Of a stretch of 64,000 nucleotides of DNA, positions 50,601 to 64,000 are shown piece by piece. How positions within the stretch are numbered: position 1 is the first letter of the stretch; each line of letters begins with the position of its first letter. The translations under genes were made by a program, and so were the position numbers. The notes under the pieces were generated by a model. The model made no database searches. It saw only the letters and a program-made list of their open reading frames with translations, and was not told where the DNA came from. The stretch comes from Puffinus mauretanicus (taxonomy: Eukaryota > Chordata > Aves > Procellariiformes > Procellariidae), in NCBI GenBank assembly GCA_023333565.1, contig JAJKFH010002198.1, forward strand, positions 1,984,001-2,048,000, read 5' to 3'.

Positions 50601-53600
50601 CAATTAAATCTCTTGTAAAAAACCAAACCAAAACAAAACTCTTCCCAACCATATCTAGTGTAAGCAGCAAGACAAATCCCGTGCAAAAATGCTGCTTGTT
50701 CACATTTATCTCCAACGCTAGTTCCAGAAGAAAATCAACATTCAAACTCTGAAATGTCAAAGTAAATGTAAATTAACTCAAGACACTTCAAGCATATAAG
50801 AAGTGTATGTCAGAAATTTTGTTTTGACACAAGCAAGTCCACTTCTGATATCAGTGGACTGAATTTTTTGCATTTAAAGCAGATTAAAGTACTTAACCAG
50901 AAGATACCAGTGATATGACTCATTTCTATTGAACATTGATATGATGATACTGATCACTTGATAGTATCAGTTGATACTATTGCTATGATTGTTTTTGATG
51001 AAAATTATTGATTTTTAATTCCTAGCATCAGCTTTTCAATCCATTTCAAATATTATAGAAAAAAAGATTTATTCCTCCTGTGCCCGACTGGCTCATATTA
51101 AATCTCTTTATGTTCCACAGCACTGTGCATGTCAAGGAGCATGTTAGGAAAATACCGTCTTCTCTTTTTACAGATTTTATAAAGGTGAAATGCCTGCTCT
51201 GTTACAGATTCTGGCAGAGCGCGCCATTTGGTGTCTTACTCCAGTTCTCCAGAATGAAGAACATGACTACAAGTAGCAGCTTCTCCATTTTTCACAGAAC
51301 AGTAGTATCAACGTCTGGACTAGAACTGTCTTTAGGCTAATACGTTTAACCTTCTGCTTTCACTCTGTGTGTTTCTCTTTTCTCCTTCTCTTTGCCGGCT
51401 GTACTGTTCTGACGCACTGCGATGTATAGAAGGATAAAGGTGGTAGGAACTCCCTATCACACGGGTTGATAAATTTGAACAGAAGCGAACAAAAGAGTTT
51501 TGCCTCTTCTTGGTGCAGATTATTCCTGCATTTCTGGGTGATCCTGTAGGGCACAGATTGATTATTAATGACTATGAAAGTACAGCCTGAGATGCTGAAG
51601 TTAGAAACATCTCTATTTAATAATGGATTTTTTTTTTTCTCTTTATAAAATAAAGTGATAATTGCTGGTACTTAAGGTATTAACATTTTTATGAGCACTA
51701 CAAATCTTTGGAGGGTATCATTCACTTCCCCTTTTGCTGGTACTGTTCCATGTCTGAAGCCAGTTTTCTGGCGGTTTGGGTTAACAGCAGCTTTACTATT
51801 AAATGGCAGCTGCAGAGTTACTCACAAGGTTATATCTTTGTATCAGGAGAAACGTACTCACAGCATTTAACCAGTTTTTAACCTCACACACACTATTCTA
51901 GAGCCAACTGCAAAATGCTTCTGAATGATGCTTTAAATCTTGTAACTAATTTTGCTTTTGTCAAATGGAGGTTATAAGCAGTAAGCAATTTCTCTGGATG
52001 CATACAGAAAGATTTAAACTACAGTTTATGATATAAAACATTAGACAATCTCTTGGCAATCTCCTTTCTTCCTTTTTCTACCTCTCTCAAGAAAAAAAGA
52101 TGAACCAGTTTTCCAACCTGTTTCACCACATAGCTGCACAAACAGTTTTGCAGTAACACAGGAAATGTGTGACATGCAGAAAATACCAGACTTCAGCACA
52201 GCTGGATATCTGTATTGTGAAACCCAAGATTAATACTGCTTTGAAGTTGTCGGTGCTGCTGAGACCGCAGAGTATCCTTGCCTTCTTCACATGACAAATG
52301 AATTATTCAGAGTTCTTAAAGTTCACCATCTATCTCTGCAGAAACTGAGACTGCACAATTAGGAAACAATACAGAACCTGCTTGCTCAGATCATCTATCC
52401 CTTGTTTACTGTAGAAGCAATGTTACTATTGGCACAGTTATTAACTATTCTTAATAACTTATAATGACACTGCAGAACCATCATATCCACAGAAGATGGA
52501 AATGGCTAGGAAATAGTTAACAATTGCCTAATTATCGTTCATGATTAAATACAGAAGAGAATCCAATTAAAACTCTTAAATCCCAGGTTGAGTTAGAAGT
52601 AACATCAGTTGGAAGAAATCTCTATGTTAATAAACTATAGATATATTTCACTGGGATTATTAAACACCTGACCTTATGTGGGCTTCACCAGGAGAATTTC
52701 CATGAGAAGCATGATGGACAAGTTTTATAACTGAGAAAATAATTTGTGTACAATGATTTCTGGACGGATCTAATGTAAACCAACTTTTCCTTTCAAACCA
52801 GAAGGAAGAAGCCAATTCCCTTTCTTAATCAAAAAACAATGCCAACTTTATGCCTTTGCCACAAGGCAAAAGATTTTTTAAGCTAAATTGTGAACCACTG
52901 TGTTTGATACAGTGCTATTGGGAACTTTAGAAAGACAGTATCTGAAGACCATCATGAACATTAATTCTGAAAATTTACCCAGGATACCTCTCAAATGTGT
53001 AGTGAATCTCTTTTTTCTTGTCTTGGGTTGAACACTTGAACTACTTTTAGTGGACACTAAATGCCAGTCTTGGCCCTGTTGACTTTTAACAGCTGACTCA
53101 AACATTGAATGCCATATACATGCACGAAGTAAAGAAACAGGCATTTTGACAGAGAAGAGTTTTAAAAGCTTTTCTCTGAGTTTCATTCACATAGATAATG
53201 ACAAGTAAGCTCGATAGCTGAGAGGGGACAAAACCCCACCTACTCTGTTTGAAATTAACCTAACAGAATTATCCTGCACATATTATGCACGCCAAGACTT
53301 ACGATATATTGTTGTGTTAAAAGCTTTTATTGCCATGAGATTGGACTGCATGCATCACTTGCAAGGGGAAAAATATTGCAGGAATGATGAGAATCACATC
53401 AAAAAGTACATTAAAATCTTTACATCACCTTCAATTCCATGGCCATTTTCTTTACCTCTGCTTCATCATTTTAAAAATAATGAAAGGTAACGAAGTTACT
53501 ATAGCAGTAATACTGTACTATATACTTTTTTTTTTCCCCTAAGCAGAAATCTCCCAAGACTCGCCCTAAGAGTTGGTTGGGAAATTTCTAGTTTATATTT

Positions 53601-56043
53601 TACTCTTTGCACTTGAAACTAGTGTAACTGTTACATCAGCCAGAATAAATCAGAGCAAGTCAGAGGCTTGGTCTAAGAGCTGAATTCGTTCTTGGCTGCT
53701 TCTGAGCATAACTATGGAAAGTACTTATGTACGTTCCCGCAGTGTTCCAACAGATCTCATATATGCCTCTGGATTAAGCTTTTAAAATCATCAACTACAT
53801 GGCTTGTGTAATATTTTCACAAGCAGCACAGTTGCTAAAGTCATTTGAATCTATCAAATTGTACTAGATACAAGTATTTAATAATGCAGTATTACTTTAA
53901 GATTAGCATATTTAATAGCATACATTACCTAAGAAATAGAATGCATTCTAAATATAACTTTTTAATAACTTTTAACAATTATGAAAAAAATGCAGTTCAG
54001 TAAGTTCCTCTTGTTCTACTGAAGTTTATTTTATATAAAAACCTAACTAACATTCAATGCTTCACTGACTATTGTTGCATTCAATGATTATCTTAACCCC
54101 TTTTTGCTAAAACTGTGAAATATAATATATATTACGGACATAATTCACATACAATTGTATACTTTATAATGATGTGTTGGTAAGAAGGATGTCAGATCAT
54201 AGCAATTTTTTGTAACGAGAAAACTATTCGTTCTCATTTCCAGTGCATTTAAAAAAAAGGGTATACATGAAAATCTAACAAGGTTCCAATTAACTTTACT
54301 GTCTTCTTTGGGGTTTTGCGAAACGAAACATATTAAGTTGCAAACTCAGTAAATTAGCATGGATCATTAAAAACAATCTGCTAAATTCCTCAAATCCAAA
54401 AGCCATTATTAACAGCTATTTTGCACTTCAACTAAACTGAAATGTGAGCATTCTGAGTTGGTGGCAACTTCTGCCTTGGCAAGACTACACAACCCAAATG
54501 TAGATTCAAAAGAAAATAAATAAGGCACCGAGAACTGCTTAGGTGTTAAATAGAGAACAACATTTAGTCACATGACTACATCCTGGCAAAATCCTTTGAT
54601 CCTTTTGTTGGAGCAGGACACACATTTCTGATGAATAAAATAAAATCTAGTCCATTAAACATTTGTGTGTCAGCCATGCTTGGCAAAAAATCTTTGACTG
54701 CAGCGATGTTACTGAAATTTAAGTTGTGCCATGTATCATTTCAATTAGATAAAGATTTGGAGAGTAGCTAAGCCTTTCTGTTTTTTTCTCTCTTTTCAAA
54801 CTTGACTGGTTATATGCTGGCTATGCCAACAGGGTGGATAATGGGAGAGAAATTCTCCATAAGAAAAAAACAAAACCCCAAAACCATACTGAATAGTTTC
54901 CAGTTTCTATTTGCTGGCAGGAGGATGTGGGGACAGAATGCCCTAACCAAGAGGTGACAGAGAATAACTCCTTAAAACCAGACAGACAATGGAATTCTCA
55001 TATCTAATAGAAATTGAAGGCTTAGTTTGAAAACACCTCATTATTTAGACATTTCTGTATGGGTAAAGAATTTACTAACTCTATTCTTCACACTTATCTC
55101 TGACTTTCCACGTAGTGGTGATTATATTTCAAACTCTTAATGCTGCTCTAATATTTCTTCATATGTAATTGTACCGCAAGGTTACATAACTCTGACAAAG
55201 TGCAAATTCCTATTAATGATGAGATCACTCCAAGATGTGTGTTTGCTGTGATTACTCCCAACAGTAATCTCAGCAGAGAAAACTCGGCAAAAGAGGATTA
55301 TCCAAAAATCATTGCCATCCGAAATGCTCCCTGGAACCAATTTTCCATTTTGTTAGAGCTGAGAAAAACCTGAAGCTGTAAGAGCAAGTAAGACTCAAAA
55401 GCATCATTCCCCACCTTGACGTTGTTCTGCTGTTGACATCCTTCCCCAAACTCCTAAAGGAGGCACCTGATCAATTACCCCTGAGCTGTCACTAGTCCCC
55501 CTATGTCCCCCCAGTGCTCTGGTTTGGTTGCGCAAAAGGAAAAACAGACAAGATAGGAAGGCTGTGAGTTTTGGGAACAGCTGCAAAAATCAATTATATA
55601 CTTGCAAACACTTGAGAAACACAGAAAATAGTATGTGGGATTACCCCTTTGATAGGACATACACTGTGCTCTCAGCGCACCTCTGGACTGACAAAGTATT
55701 TCTTTGAAATGACAGCTCTTTCTATCTTCCTGAACTTTAGATGAACCGAAGCAGAGAATTATTATATTTTATATCTCTTTTTATATATACACATAGGATG
55801 TAAAGATACCATAAAAGTTAGAGCATAAATCAGATGTCACCACTTGTCATCTTCAATATCGGCATTGCTTTTCTGAAACAGAGTAATCTGCTTGAGAATG
55901 ACAGGCGATCTTCCATTATGGCATGACTTACGTATACTTTGCCCCTTCCATTTTCACTCGCGTTAGTTTTATTACCATCGGCCAGAAAGTGCACTCTAAT
56001 AAAACTTAGCTAACCCGCGTTTCGTGTTCAGCCCAACTTTTAG
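47661..56043. other. Non-coding unique DNA, no gene seen
   Basis: Apart from the pyrimidine tract listed separately, this is AT-rich unique DNA with no recognised gene or transposable element. A 117-codon frame at 48403-48756 has no recognisable domains. A small perfect palindrome (ATAGTATCA/TGATACTAT, 50961-50980) is present. Confidence 0.55.
48056..48312 (+). repeat. Pyrimidine-rich tract ending in AG
   Basis: About 250 bases dominated by C and T on the plus strand, ending in CTCTCTTTTAG. The end has the form of a splice acceptor, but the sequence after it shows no coding character. The 104-codon frame through it is compositional. Confidence 0.5.
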
Positions 56044-56180
56044 CAAAGCCAGCAGGAGCCCCTGCAGTGAGCCAGCGGGGTAAGGAGGGTGCTGGGGAAG
56101 AACCAGCAGATGAAGAGCCCCGAGATGCCAGACCCGTCCCCACTTCTGCTGCTGCCACACCAGAGCAAATTTATCATGTG
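56044..56180 (+). CDS. Candidate internal coding exon, gene unidentified
   Basis: A GC-rich 137-bp block in AT-rich DNA is bounded by plausible splice sites. On the left are a CTAAC branch-point-like word (about 56010), a pyrimidine-biased stretch and TTTTAG. On the right is GTG followed by a strong donor GTGAGT (56181-56186). One frame is open throughout: two bases completing a split codon, then 45 codons ending at phase 0. The peptide starts KPAGAPAVSQRGKEG, has an acidic middle with EEPADEEPRD and ends ATPEQIYHV. Its Pro/Ala/Glu-rich make-up would suit a disordered protein region. I do not recognise the gene, and no partner exon was found. It could also be a chance match or a non-coding exon. 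Confidence 0.33.
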
Positions 56181-57341
56181 GTGAGTTGGTACAGTTTACT
56201 TTTTAATCTCTTTACATTAGTAACACCTCACTGTCACACCCACTGCTGACTACAGTGATTTAACATAAAAGGCTCTGCAGTATATATTGTATACTTACAC
56301 CTAACAGCTAGATATGACATGTTAATACTCTTATATATAAAAAAAATCTTCACTCAGAAGGCAAAAAGAGTATAAATTCTTATCAACTTCAGGGAAGTCA
56401 GTGAGTTTACATCATCTCAAGAGTTCAAAAGGAAGAGTTTGGAGTCCCGCCTGGGATCTTTTCGAGACTGAAATTTGCTCTGGCTAATGTCAGACCAGTG
56501 TAAATTCTGAGGAAGCCCACTAATAAATATATATATAGACATAACACAGACTGGAACCTATTTTAGGATCCTCCCACACTGCCTATAGGGACACAAATGA
56601 AAACACTAACAGGTTTTCAACATAAGTTAAGGGTTTTTGGTAATATCATCATTTAGCATGTCATATCTAAATGTCATCTTTAGTTCATATAAATGTCACC
56701 TAATTAGTTCATATAAATACTTTTTGTGAAATCTCAGCAGCCTTAAAATTTTAGAAAGGTCAGAACTGATAAGGAGAAGCACATATATCCTGTCTGCCCC
56801 TGTTTACAGTTATTCTGCAAAAATACCAGATAAAGAATGCTGTCTTTGATCTGTAATGTAATTAAGATGCCCCTGAGACAATGTTTTACAGACACGTGTT
56901 CCAGTCAGTCCTCAGTGGTGAGATACACATTATTCCAACCAAAACTTAGAAAAGTAAAAAGCACCAAGCGACTTCATACTCCTTATTCACTACCCTACTT
57001 ACTCAGTATCCTTATTAGAAATGAGAAAAAATAAAAAATGTCACCATAGCTTCTGTGTAGATCCTTCCTTTAAGTATTCTGACTTCTTTCTTTTCCAAAT
57101 ACACAGCATTTTTTCCAAATAAAGCAAAATATAGATCACAGAAGCAAGTGATTTGCTGAATTTCATCTGCCTTGTCAAATTCTTTTATTTACATTTAATA
57201 CACTTACACACTGCAGGATTTACCTTTTTGCATTTTAAATCTGTAGCCTGAAAATAAGCCCAGAGTGTGGAGTTGTATCCCAACAATGCATCCTTAGTAA
57301 ATGCTGATAAACAGGTCACAAAGCATGGCAACAAATATTTC

Positions 57342-57437
57342 TAATCCTACATATTTTATATCAAAACTCCAATAAGAGGTTTTATAGTCTTTAATCCTAC
57401 ATATATCAAAACTTAGATAAGAGGTTTTGTTGTCTCC
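57342..57437. repeat. About 50-bp imperfect tandem duplication
   Basis: Two copies of a unit starting TAATCCTACATAT, containing ATCAAAAC and ending AAGAGGTTTT plus a few bases. They lie head to tail, with a 4-base indel and several substitutions between them. The divergence shows the duplication is not recent. Confidence 0.85.
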
Positions 57438-57959
57438 AAATAGATATAGATGCTTCAAGAATGATTACAATTTTTATTTCTCTTGCCACAAGGCTTGAAA
57501 CAATTGCTCCCGTAATTGGTTTTCAGATGGAATAAATCCAAAATTTCAAACCAAAGACAATGGATAAAGGGAATAAGAGAACATTTAAGATTTCAAAGTG
57601 TCTCATAATTTTTTGTTTGTTTGTTTCCAGACAACACTACTCTGAAGCACCAGAAATAAAGACTGAGAAACATACAGATTTTTAAAATTAGCTTCAGAAT
57701 ATTTCTAAAATGAAAGGCTTCATAATGGGACATTCTTAATATTAACGTGAAATGAATCCAGCAATCAAAAAAAAATGACATAAAAGCCCTTTTGTTTTCT
57801 ATACCAAAATCAATTCTGAAAGTCATTCAACAAAGATCAGAAGGGTTGGAGACCAAGAAAAGCTAATTCTGCTTTCTGCTACATTAGTAAAAAACAAAAT
57901 ATTGCGGAGCATTATTAAAAAAAAAAAAAAAGAGGTAAATAAGCCTAGATTAATACTAA

Positions 57960-58024
57960 AGTTTGTTTGGTTTTAGGGTTTTTTTGTTCTGGTTTGTTTT
58001 TTTGTCTTTTTTTTTTTTTTTTTG
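57960..58024. repeat. T-rich low-complexity tract
   Basis: Runs of T separated by single or double G, ending in a run of about eighteen T. Confidence 0.8.
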
Positions 58025-59719
58025 ATTTCTGCTGATCACCACCTAGAAATACTGAAAACATGCTGCATTTGATTTTGAACTAACTTCAGGCCAAAATCAA
58101 GGACTGCAGACCCATATCAAGTGTTTTCTGCTTCATTGCTCAGTGGAGAGATTCAAAGTCACAAGTGAAGCACTTTGAGAAAGAGGTTACAGTGAATTAA
58201 AGCACATGAAATATACAGAATCTCCAAAGTCCTTTACTTACAATTTTGGCTTCTAACTGCATTTTTCTTCCAGTATAGTTTCACGACATGCATCTACATT
58301 GCATGCAACAAGATGGCTTTGCAACATGAACAAAACTGCAAATCAGGAGATTTGCTCCAAAGGTGCACTCTTGAACTAAACTAATACTCTCAGTAGACCA
58401 ACAGTCACCGAAAGGACACAGTTTGTTTCTGTCAACCACCTTCCTTCTACAATTATTCTTGGGTTATGGAAAATGTCAACAAGGTATCTGTATATATAGT
58501 CACATTAGACAGTTACTATAATAGAGTGTGTGACATTTAATATCTGCTTTTGTCTCTGCTGAACTGCAGAGTCAAAATCCTTGCTGTTATGTGACTATAA
58601 GAATATCATTTATCTTTGTATAAACTCACCCACTGAAAGCTACTTGAGGAACAATGAGAAAAGACCGATATCCACTTCAACTGAAGAAAGGGTTTCCTTT
58701 TTGGCAAGACAGCAGATTTAAGTTCTAAGTCTTCTTTATCTCTTTCTAAAACTTGGAAAAAAAAAACCACCAAAATATTCTAAGCTAAAAAGACAGAATC
58801 TGTGTGTCTTTGTTTTAGTGGTGTGCATTCTTTGACCAAAAAAAGTCATGCACCTCTGCAGGTGCATGAGAAAATCTGACATATATCTTGTCTATGCTTT
58901 GTTACAGCCCTTTATTCAAGACAGATTTTTAAGAACTAGGCAGATTTTTAGTCTTTGTTCACTTTATGACTCTCATGGTGACACTGGCTCATACAGACTG
59001 AAATTACAAGCTAGGATATTGATGGCCTAAAACATTAGAGCAGGAAACAAAACAAAACAAAACACAGACTTAACATTTCATTACGACAAATTCATTTTGA
59101 TTCTTCAACTGGATAGGAGAGTGATGTGTGATTTTTCTCTTGAAGGAGGAGGTATCAAACCAGCAGCTATACAATTTTGGAAGAGGCAAGATCCCCTGAA
59201 TCTGCAACAGCACACACTTTGTCTCTGGAGTCCAAAAGGTGGCGACTGTAAAACCAGCCTGGTACCCTGTCAGGATGCCAATGCTACGCATGTTCAATAT
59301 GGGCAAATAGGCTGACTATGTTAAACACAGATTTAAGATACTTGAATCTCTCTTCTTTTTTTTTGTTCATGCAGCACTTGATCCCCATTCCCGTATTTTC
59401 CTCTCTCCTGTACTTCTTGTCTTCTGCTTAAATCAAGCAGACAAGCTTGACAAGCTTAGCTGAACTCTCAAGTGATCTAATTGCTGAGGTAGGCTGAAGT
59501 GTCGTGTAAGTAAGCAGCCTCGCTTCAGGCCAGGAAGCGTAGGTGTAAGTGACCAACCTATATTAAAGTCAGCTCAGGCGCAGGAGGGGCCAGGAGCATG
59601 AAAGCTAAAGCACACTCTCTTGTAACTGATAGCCTGTCCACCGTATTTCTCTCCTCTGTATGAGAAGCAAACTTTGGAGACAGACCTCTCCTTTCCATCC
59701 TTCATCCCTCCACATGTTT

Positions 59720-59744
59720 TTCCAAATGGTTAGGCCATTTGGAA
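59720..59744. repeat. Perfect inverted repeat, 10-bp arms
   Basis: TTCCAAATGG, a 5-base spacer, then CCATTTGGAA. Exact arms. No gene context to suggest a function. Confidence 0.85.
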
Positions 59745-60324
59745 GAATAATTTTGAACAGCCATTAAAGAGACTAAAATCAACAAGGAAAATCTATAAGG
59801 AAAAAATGCTGGTACCGATATTGGCATTTCTTGTCTTCAGGAGATAACACTTTCTGATAAAATTACTGTACATAAATAAGGAAAGAAAAAATTTAACTTT
59901 TGAATCTCAATAATATGTTTTTTGTTGTTTTTCTTTTCTATTTTCATAGGCCATTAACATAAATGGGGGATATCTACATATAAGGATGGCCAATTCCTAT
60001 ATGCAACCAAACCAGCTTCACGATAAACAGTGATGCGATTTCTCATACAGAAAGATGATTCTAATACAATACCGAACTTTCTACCTCCATACAATTTTCT
60101 TATATGGGGCATGAGAGGAGCTGAGTGTGACTGATGAGCAAATGAGATAGGTCAAAAAGCCTAGCCTATTAAGATGAGAAAAGGAAGAGACACATGAGTC
60201 CTTACATGTTTTTTCCAGGCACCTGAAAAGGAATACAACTGGTTTGTTTCAGACCAACAGGACACATTTAATTGTTCTTTCTCTCTCTTTGTAATAATCT
60301 CCTAATATGAGGACATCTTATATC

Positions 60325-60445
60325 CTTATAATACAAAGATTATAAATTATATACATATAACTATGTAAACTATATATTATAAAAATTATAAAGCTATAAT
60401 AAGCACTTATATTATAAAGATACAAACTATATATTTTATATACAA
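60325..60445. repeat. AT-rich low-complexity stretch
   Basis: Almost only A and T, with repeated TATATAT, TATAAA and TTATAAAG words. Easily melted DNA. Similar short stretches recur to about 60790. Confidence 0.75.
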
Positions 60446-62200
60446 AGTAAAACTAATATTTATACAAATGGAGTAGAAATTAAAAGCGTATTGGAGAAAG
60501 TTAATAGCAAGAAGCATATATTTATGGCAGATTCTTGCAGTTTCCACTGCTTGCTAAAAATTGTCAAATGAAAGTATGGGGAGGGGTTTTTTGTTTGTTT
60601 TGCTTTAAGATTTACATGGATACAATTAATGGTTTACTACTGCTGGTTAATTAATATAATGCTCTAAAAAATTTTGAGGGTAAATATTGCATGTAACTAT
60701 TACTAGTTATTTACTACATATCTAAGTATATTTTCTATAGAATGTGTAAATATATAGATATATCTAAATATAAATTCTAATATAATTTTACAATTTCTTT
60801 AAGTACAAGCTTTATATGAATTCAGTGTGATAAAAGAACAAAAATAATCTAAAAAGTTTTCTATAAAAAGGACATGGAAATGTACGTGAAAAAAAGCAAG
60901 AATTCGTAGCAGGATCGAATGTAAGGAAAACATAGGTAACTCCTCTGCAGCGCAGAATAATGTTTCTCCAAAAGAGAAGATGTTGTACTACAGCAGATCA
61001 CATGGACTGCTGAAAGTCAAAGGCTCAGTGACACAGACACTAAGCACCAGACGCAACTTCAAAAGCACTGTAAAAAATCTAGATAAGGGCAGTTGTTCCG
61101 GAAAGCAATCCTCTGCGTGTCCTTTGCCCTGGCATAAATAACTGTGCAATCTAACAGTACAATCTGCTCTTTCTTCTGCCCTTACCATTTGTCCTGCTCT
61201 TGCATAACCACGGTAGGCACCTCAGCTCTAATGAGTGAGGTAGAGAGGTGGAGAACAACATGAAGAGCAAAATAGATTTTAAAAAGGAATCTAGCAAAAG
61301 GTCAGAGGAAAAAACATGCAGGTTGTTTTTTTTCTGAAGAAACAAACAAAACCAAAACCACCAAGACAATTCACATTAATTATGTCACAGTGTGATAAAA
61401 GTGAATACCCTGAAATAATTAATCTCAAGAATTCTCCAGGACAAGAGAGGTTTGAAATACTTTGCTTTACAATAAGTCATCATTCTCTTTACCTACTTTC
61501 ACACAGGTTTCTGTTATCTCAGAATCACTTCACTGCATTTTTCTTTCTTTGCTTCTTTTCCTACGGTGCTTATGCTGATTGTACTGACTACTCCTGGATT
61601 TGCTTACTTGAGTTATAGGTTAAATAATCTTGCTAACAAGCCAAGAGTGTGAATTTTGTTTCTGGCAATACAAAGTTCTCCAAACATCTTACCTGTATAA
61701 AAAAATTATGACTTTCTTTTGACTTTTAAGAAACAAAGAAGTTTAAAGTGAAACGCTTCTCTGTGAACCAGTATTTCTTGTTAAACATGGTGAGGATCTC
61801 TAAAGATACCACAGATATTTAAAATATCCCACATAAAGATATCTTTTCAGGTAAGTTTGACAGAAGACATAACATTTCTGAAAGTCGCAATCTCACTCCC
61901 ATTTCCTCTACACATCACTCTCTCACAGGAAGTTAATGGGGTATAGGGCTGTAAGTGCAAAAAGATTAGGAGGAGGAAGACGCCTCAGCACTGTAACATT
62001 AATCAGACATGGCATGTCTTATACGTAGCACCTCACTATTAAAACATTATTGCTCTATTTTTGAGATGTTTCTCCTTATAGATTTGGAATTTAGTCAACT
62101 TCTCCTTTCAAACCAACTGCTAAAGTAGCCAAGAGATCATATAATGGTATTTCTACAAGTAACTGTTACGCAATTGCTATAATTGGAGTTAATTGTGTTT

Positions 62201-62221
62201 TTCATCTCAACTTGAGATGAA
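62201..62221. repeat. 21-bp near-palindrome
   Basis: TTCATCTCAA, a single central C, then TTGAGATGAA. The arms are exact complements. Confidence 0.85.
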
Positions 62222-63317
62222 CTTCTCATGGAAACCAAAGTTACCTTACAACTTGCATATCAATACAAACTATAAAAGCAACCTCTGGTATGCAATTCAA
62301 CATATTAGGCTTACATGATTTATTCCATTAAGGACATGTTTTGTAACTAAATAATAGCCAATAGTTTATATATATTTTTAAAAATACAATTCTATGCTCA
62401 GATTAAATTCTTATCATCCACAGTTAAAAAAATCCATTATTGAAAATAATCCCAAACAATTGAAAACAATCCTGTGTTGACAGAATGAAAGGCTTTTTCT
62501 AATCCATTCTATCCTTATGTTTAGTAGAAATCACTGTTATTTTATTGAACAGACATTAATTCTGCTAGATAAAAACAATCAAAATAGTGTATTTTTAATA
62601 AAAATATAAGATGACTAATACAAAACAAACTTTCCTTCCAGGGAGAAATCTCCAACCAATCTTAGTCACTACAATGAAAAGCAAAGCTTTTCAAAATACC
62701 TCAATGCAGTATCTGCAAGATACTAAAATTATAAGGCAACTTACTCACTACAGTTTATTAATAAAACTCATTGAAAAATACTCAAGAAGTATATAGTCAC
62801 ATCTGATGACATTTTAGGAAAGTGAATAATCTCTCAGTACTTTTTTTTTTTTTTAAACACTATGTGCTAAGTTACTAGTGGGGATCCCATTGTACACTAC
62901 AATATAAATACACATAATATAAGAAGGTGGTAGCGCTTCTCTGAACAGATTAAATGAAGTTTAAGCATCAAGCCTCTTTCCAACCTATCAACTTCAAATT
63001 TTTAGTCAAAACACGCGGTAAACTGCAAAGGAAGTGGCCACATTGTTACTTATAGCTAACAAGTACAGGAAAATTTTGTATCAGTTGGAGACAAACACAA
63101 ACTCCTCCATAATTCCTTAAATACCAAATACAGTATTTTTGTTTTCTCCAGTTACCGCTGTAGATCTCTCTTTCTTCTATATTAATTCAAAGTGCACTGG
63201 AAATACAGCATCTTCACAGGGTGAGAAGAAGGGCAAAGACCTAGCCAAAGAGAAGAGCAATGGGTAGGTTTCTCAAAGACTTTAGAGAACTTTGTCAAGA
63301 ATACTTCTGGTGGCACG

Positions 63318-63500
63318 CATAAATTTTACTTCCAGTTCATCCTCCTTTGTGCTACATTGCATCATTACTGCTGCTACGTTCCTTTTTCTCCTGGACGCTT
63401 CCACCTCTTGCTTCTTCTCTGTGTGCTGTCCTCTTCTCCTTTTGCTCTGCTTTCTGGGCATTTTTTTTATTCTCTTACAACCCTTCCCCCAAGCTCATTA
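63318..63500 (+). repeat. Pyrimidine-rich tract
   Basis: A CT-rich stretch on the plus strand that produces two overlapping Leu/Phe/Ser/Cys-rich chance frames. They look like membrane proteins only because of the base composition. Confidence 0.6.
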
Positions 63501-64000
63501 AAGTCTAGAGACGAAGTAGACAGCTACTTCAGTGGCCACACATAAAAAACAGAAGACAAAAAAAAAACTTTCTTTAACTTCATTTGGCACCAGGTTTACA
63601 GAACCATACAGGCCTTCAAAACCCCTGAGACAAGTCACTCACAGGACAGCAAAAATAAAGCCAACCGATGGCCGTAAGTGGCATGCACCCACATACGTAT
63701 TGACTACAGCACAGATAGGGGATGGGCTCGCAGTTACTAGATTAAAGTAACTTGCCTCTCAATATTGAGGTTAGGGACAGAAAAAGATACCTCTAGTTTC
63801 ACAGTGTAGCAGTTGCTCTTGTGCTTAAAAATCAGTTCTGCCCCTACAGGTTTTACCATGATTTTCTCATCACTTGGTGTGTATGAATTACTACTAAGAA
63901 GCATCTTCCAGGTCATGGAGGGCCAAAATCCTTGAAGCTCACAGCAAACCCACAGTATTGTATTTGACTTTGTAGACTACAAATACAGAAATGCTGACAA

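Larger units (their letters stand above)
56181..64000. other. Non-coding unique DNA, no gene seen
   Basis: AT-rich unique DNA to the end of the window. It contains a 50-bp imperfect tandem duplication (57.3 kb), poly-T (58.0 kb), an AT-only stretch (60.3-60.45 kb) and a pyrimidine-rich tract (63.3-63.5 kb). No gene or mobile element is supported. Confidence 0.55.

Noticed and set aside
63292..63545. Leu/Phe-rich frames resembling membrane proteins
   Set aside because: The hydrophobicity is explained by the CT-rich base composition. Two frames overlap in the same tract.
1..64000. tRNA, rRNA, known microRNA, CRISPR or bacterial-type operon features
   Set aside because: None of the diagnostic motifs was seen when reading both strands. 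The repeat content is that of a bird nuclear genome.

Overview
This window looks like ordinary AT-rich, gene-poor nuclear DNA from a bird. The case rests on its repeats. There are four fragments of the CR1 LINE family, with the typical CR1 3' end (ATTCTATGATTCTATG on the minus strand) and CR1 reverse-transcriptase C-terminal sequence. There are also two pieces of avian-type endogenous-retrovirus LTR. I see no bacterial features: no operons, ribosome-binding sites, CRISPR, tRNA or rRNA. Nearly all the 60-130 codon open frames are chance frames in non-coding DNA. No complete host protein-coding gene could be recognised, so the window is probably intergenic or part of one or more very long introns.

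Layout. 1-9.1 kb is unique AT-rich DNA with a small tandem duplication and a few GC-richer patches. 9.12-10.34 kb holds the longest CR1 copy (minus strand, 331-codon open RT segment, one frameshift upstream). 13.09-13.50 kb is an older CR1 3' end. 13.5-22.3 kb is unique DNA. 22.32-23.57 kb is a nested insertion: a CR1 copy split by a 589-bp solo LTR that carries a 5-bp target duplication. 23.6-37.2 kb is unique DNA with a candidate terminal coding exon on the minus strand near 29.3-29.4 kb and a perfect 13-bp-stem hairpin near 26.9 kb. 37.2-37.4 kb is a small CpG-dense patch with ETS-, YY1- and CRE-like motifs, followed at 37.44-37.85 kb by a second LTR-like fragment. 38.98-39.10 kb has a cluster of four perfect inverted repeats. 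41.36-41.63 kb is a CR1 internal fragment that unusually lacks its 3' end. 41.6-64 kb is mostly featureless, with a C-rich tract predicted to form a G-quadruplex (47.6 kb), pyrimidine tracts, and a GC-rich candidate coding exon on the plus strand near 56.1 kb.

No genes here can be shown to work together. The main content is a retrotransposon history: two CR1 subfamilies, all four copies on the minus strand, and one retroviral LTR that landed inside an older CR1. I found no convincing new biological system. The items most worth checking are the two candidate exons, the orphan CpG patch and the inverted-repeat cluster.
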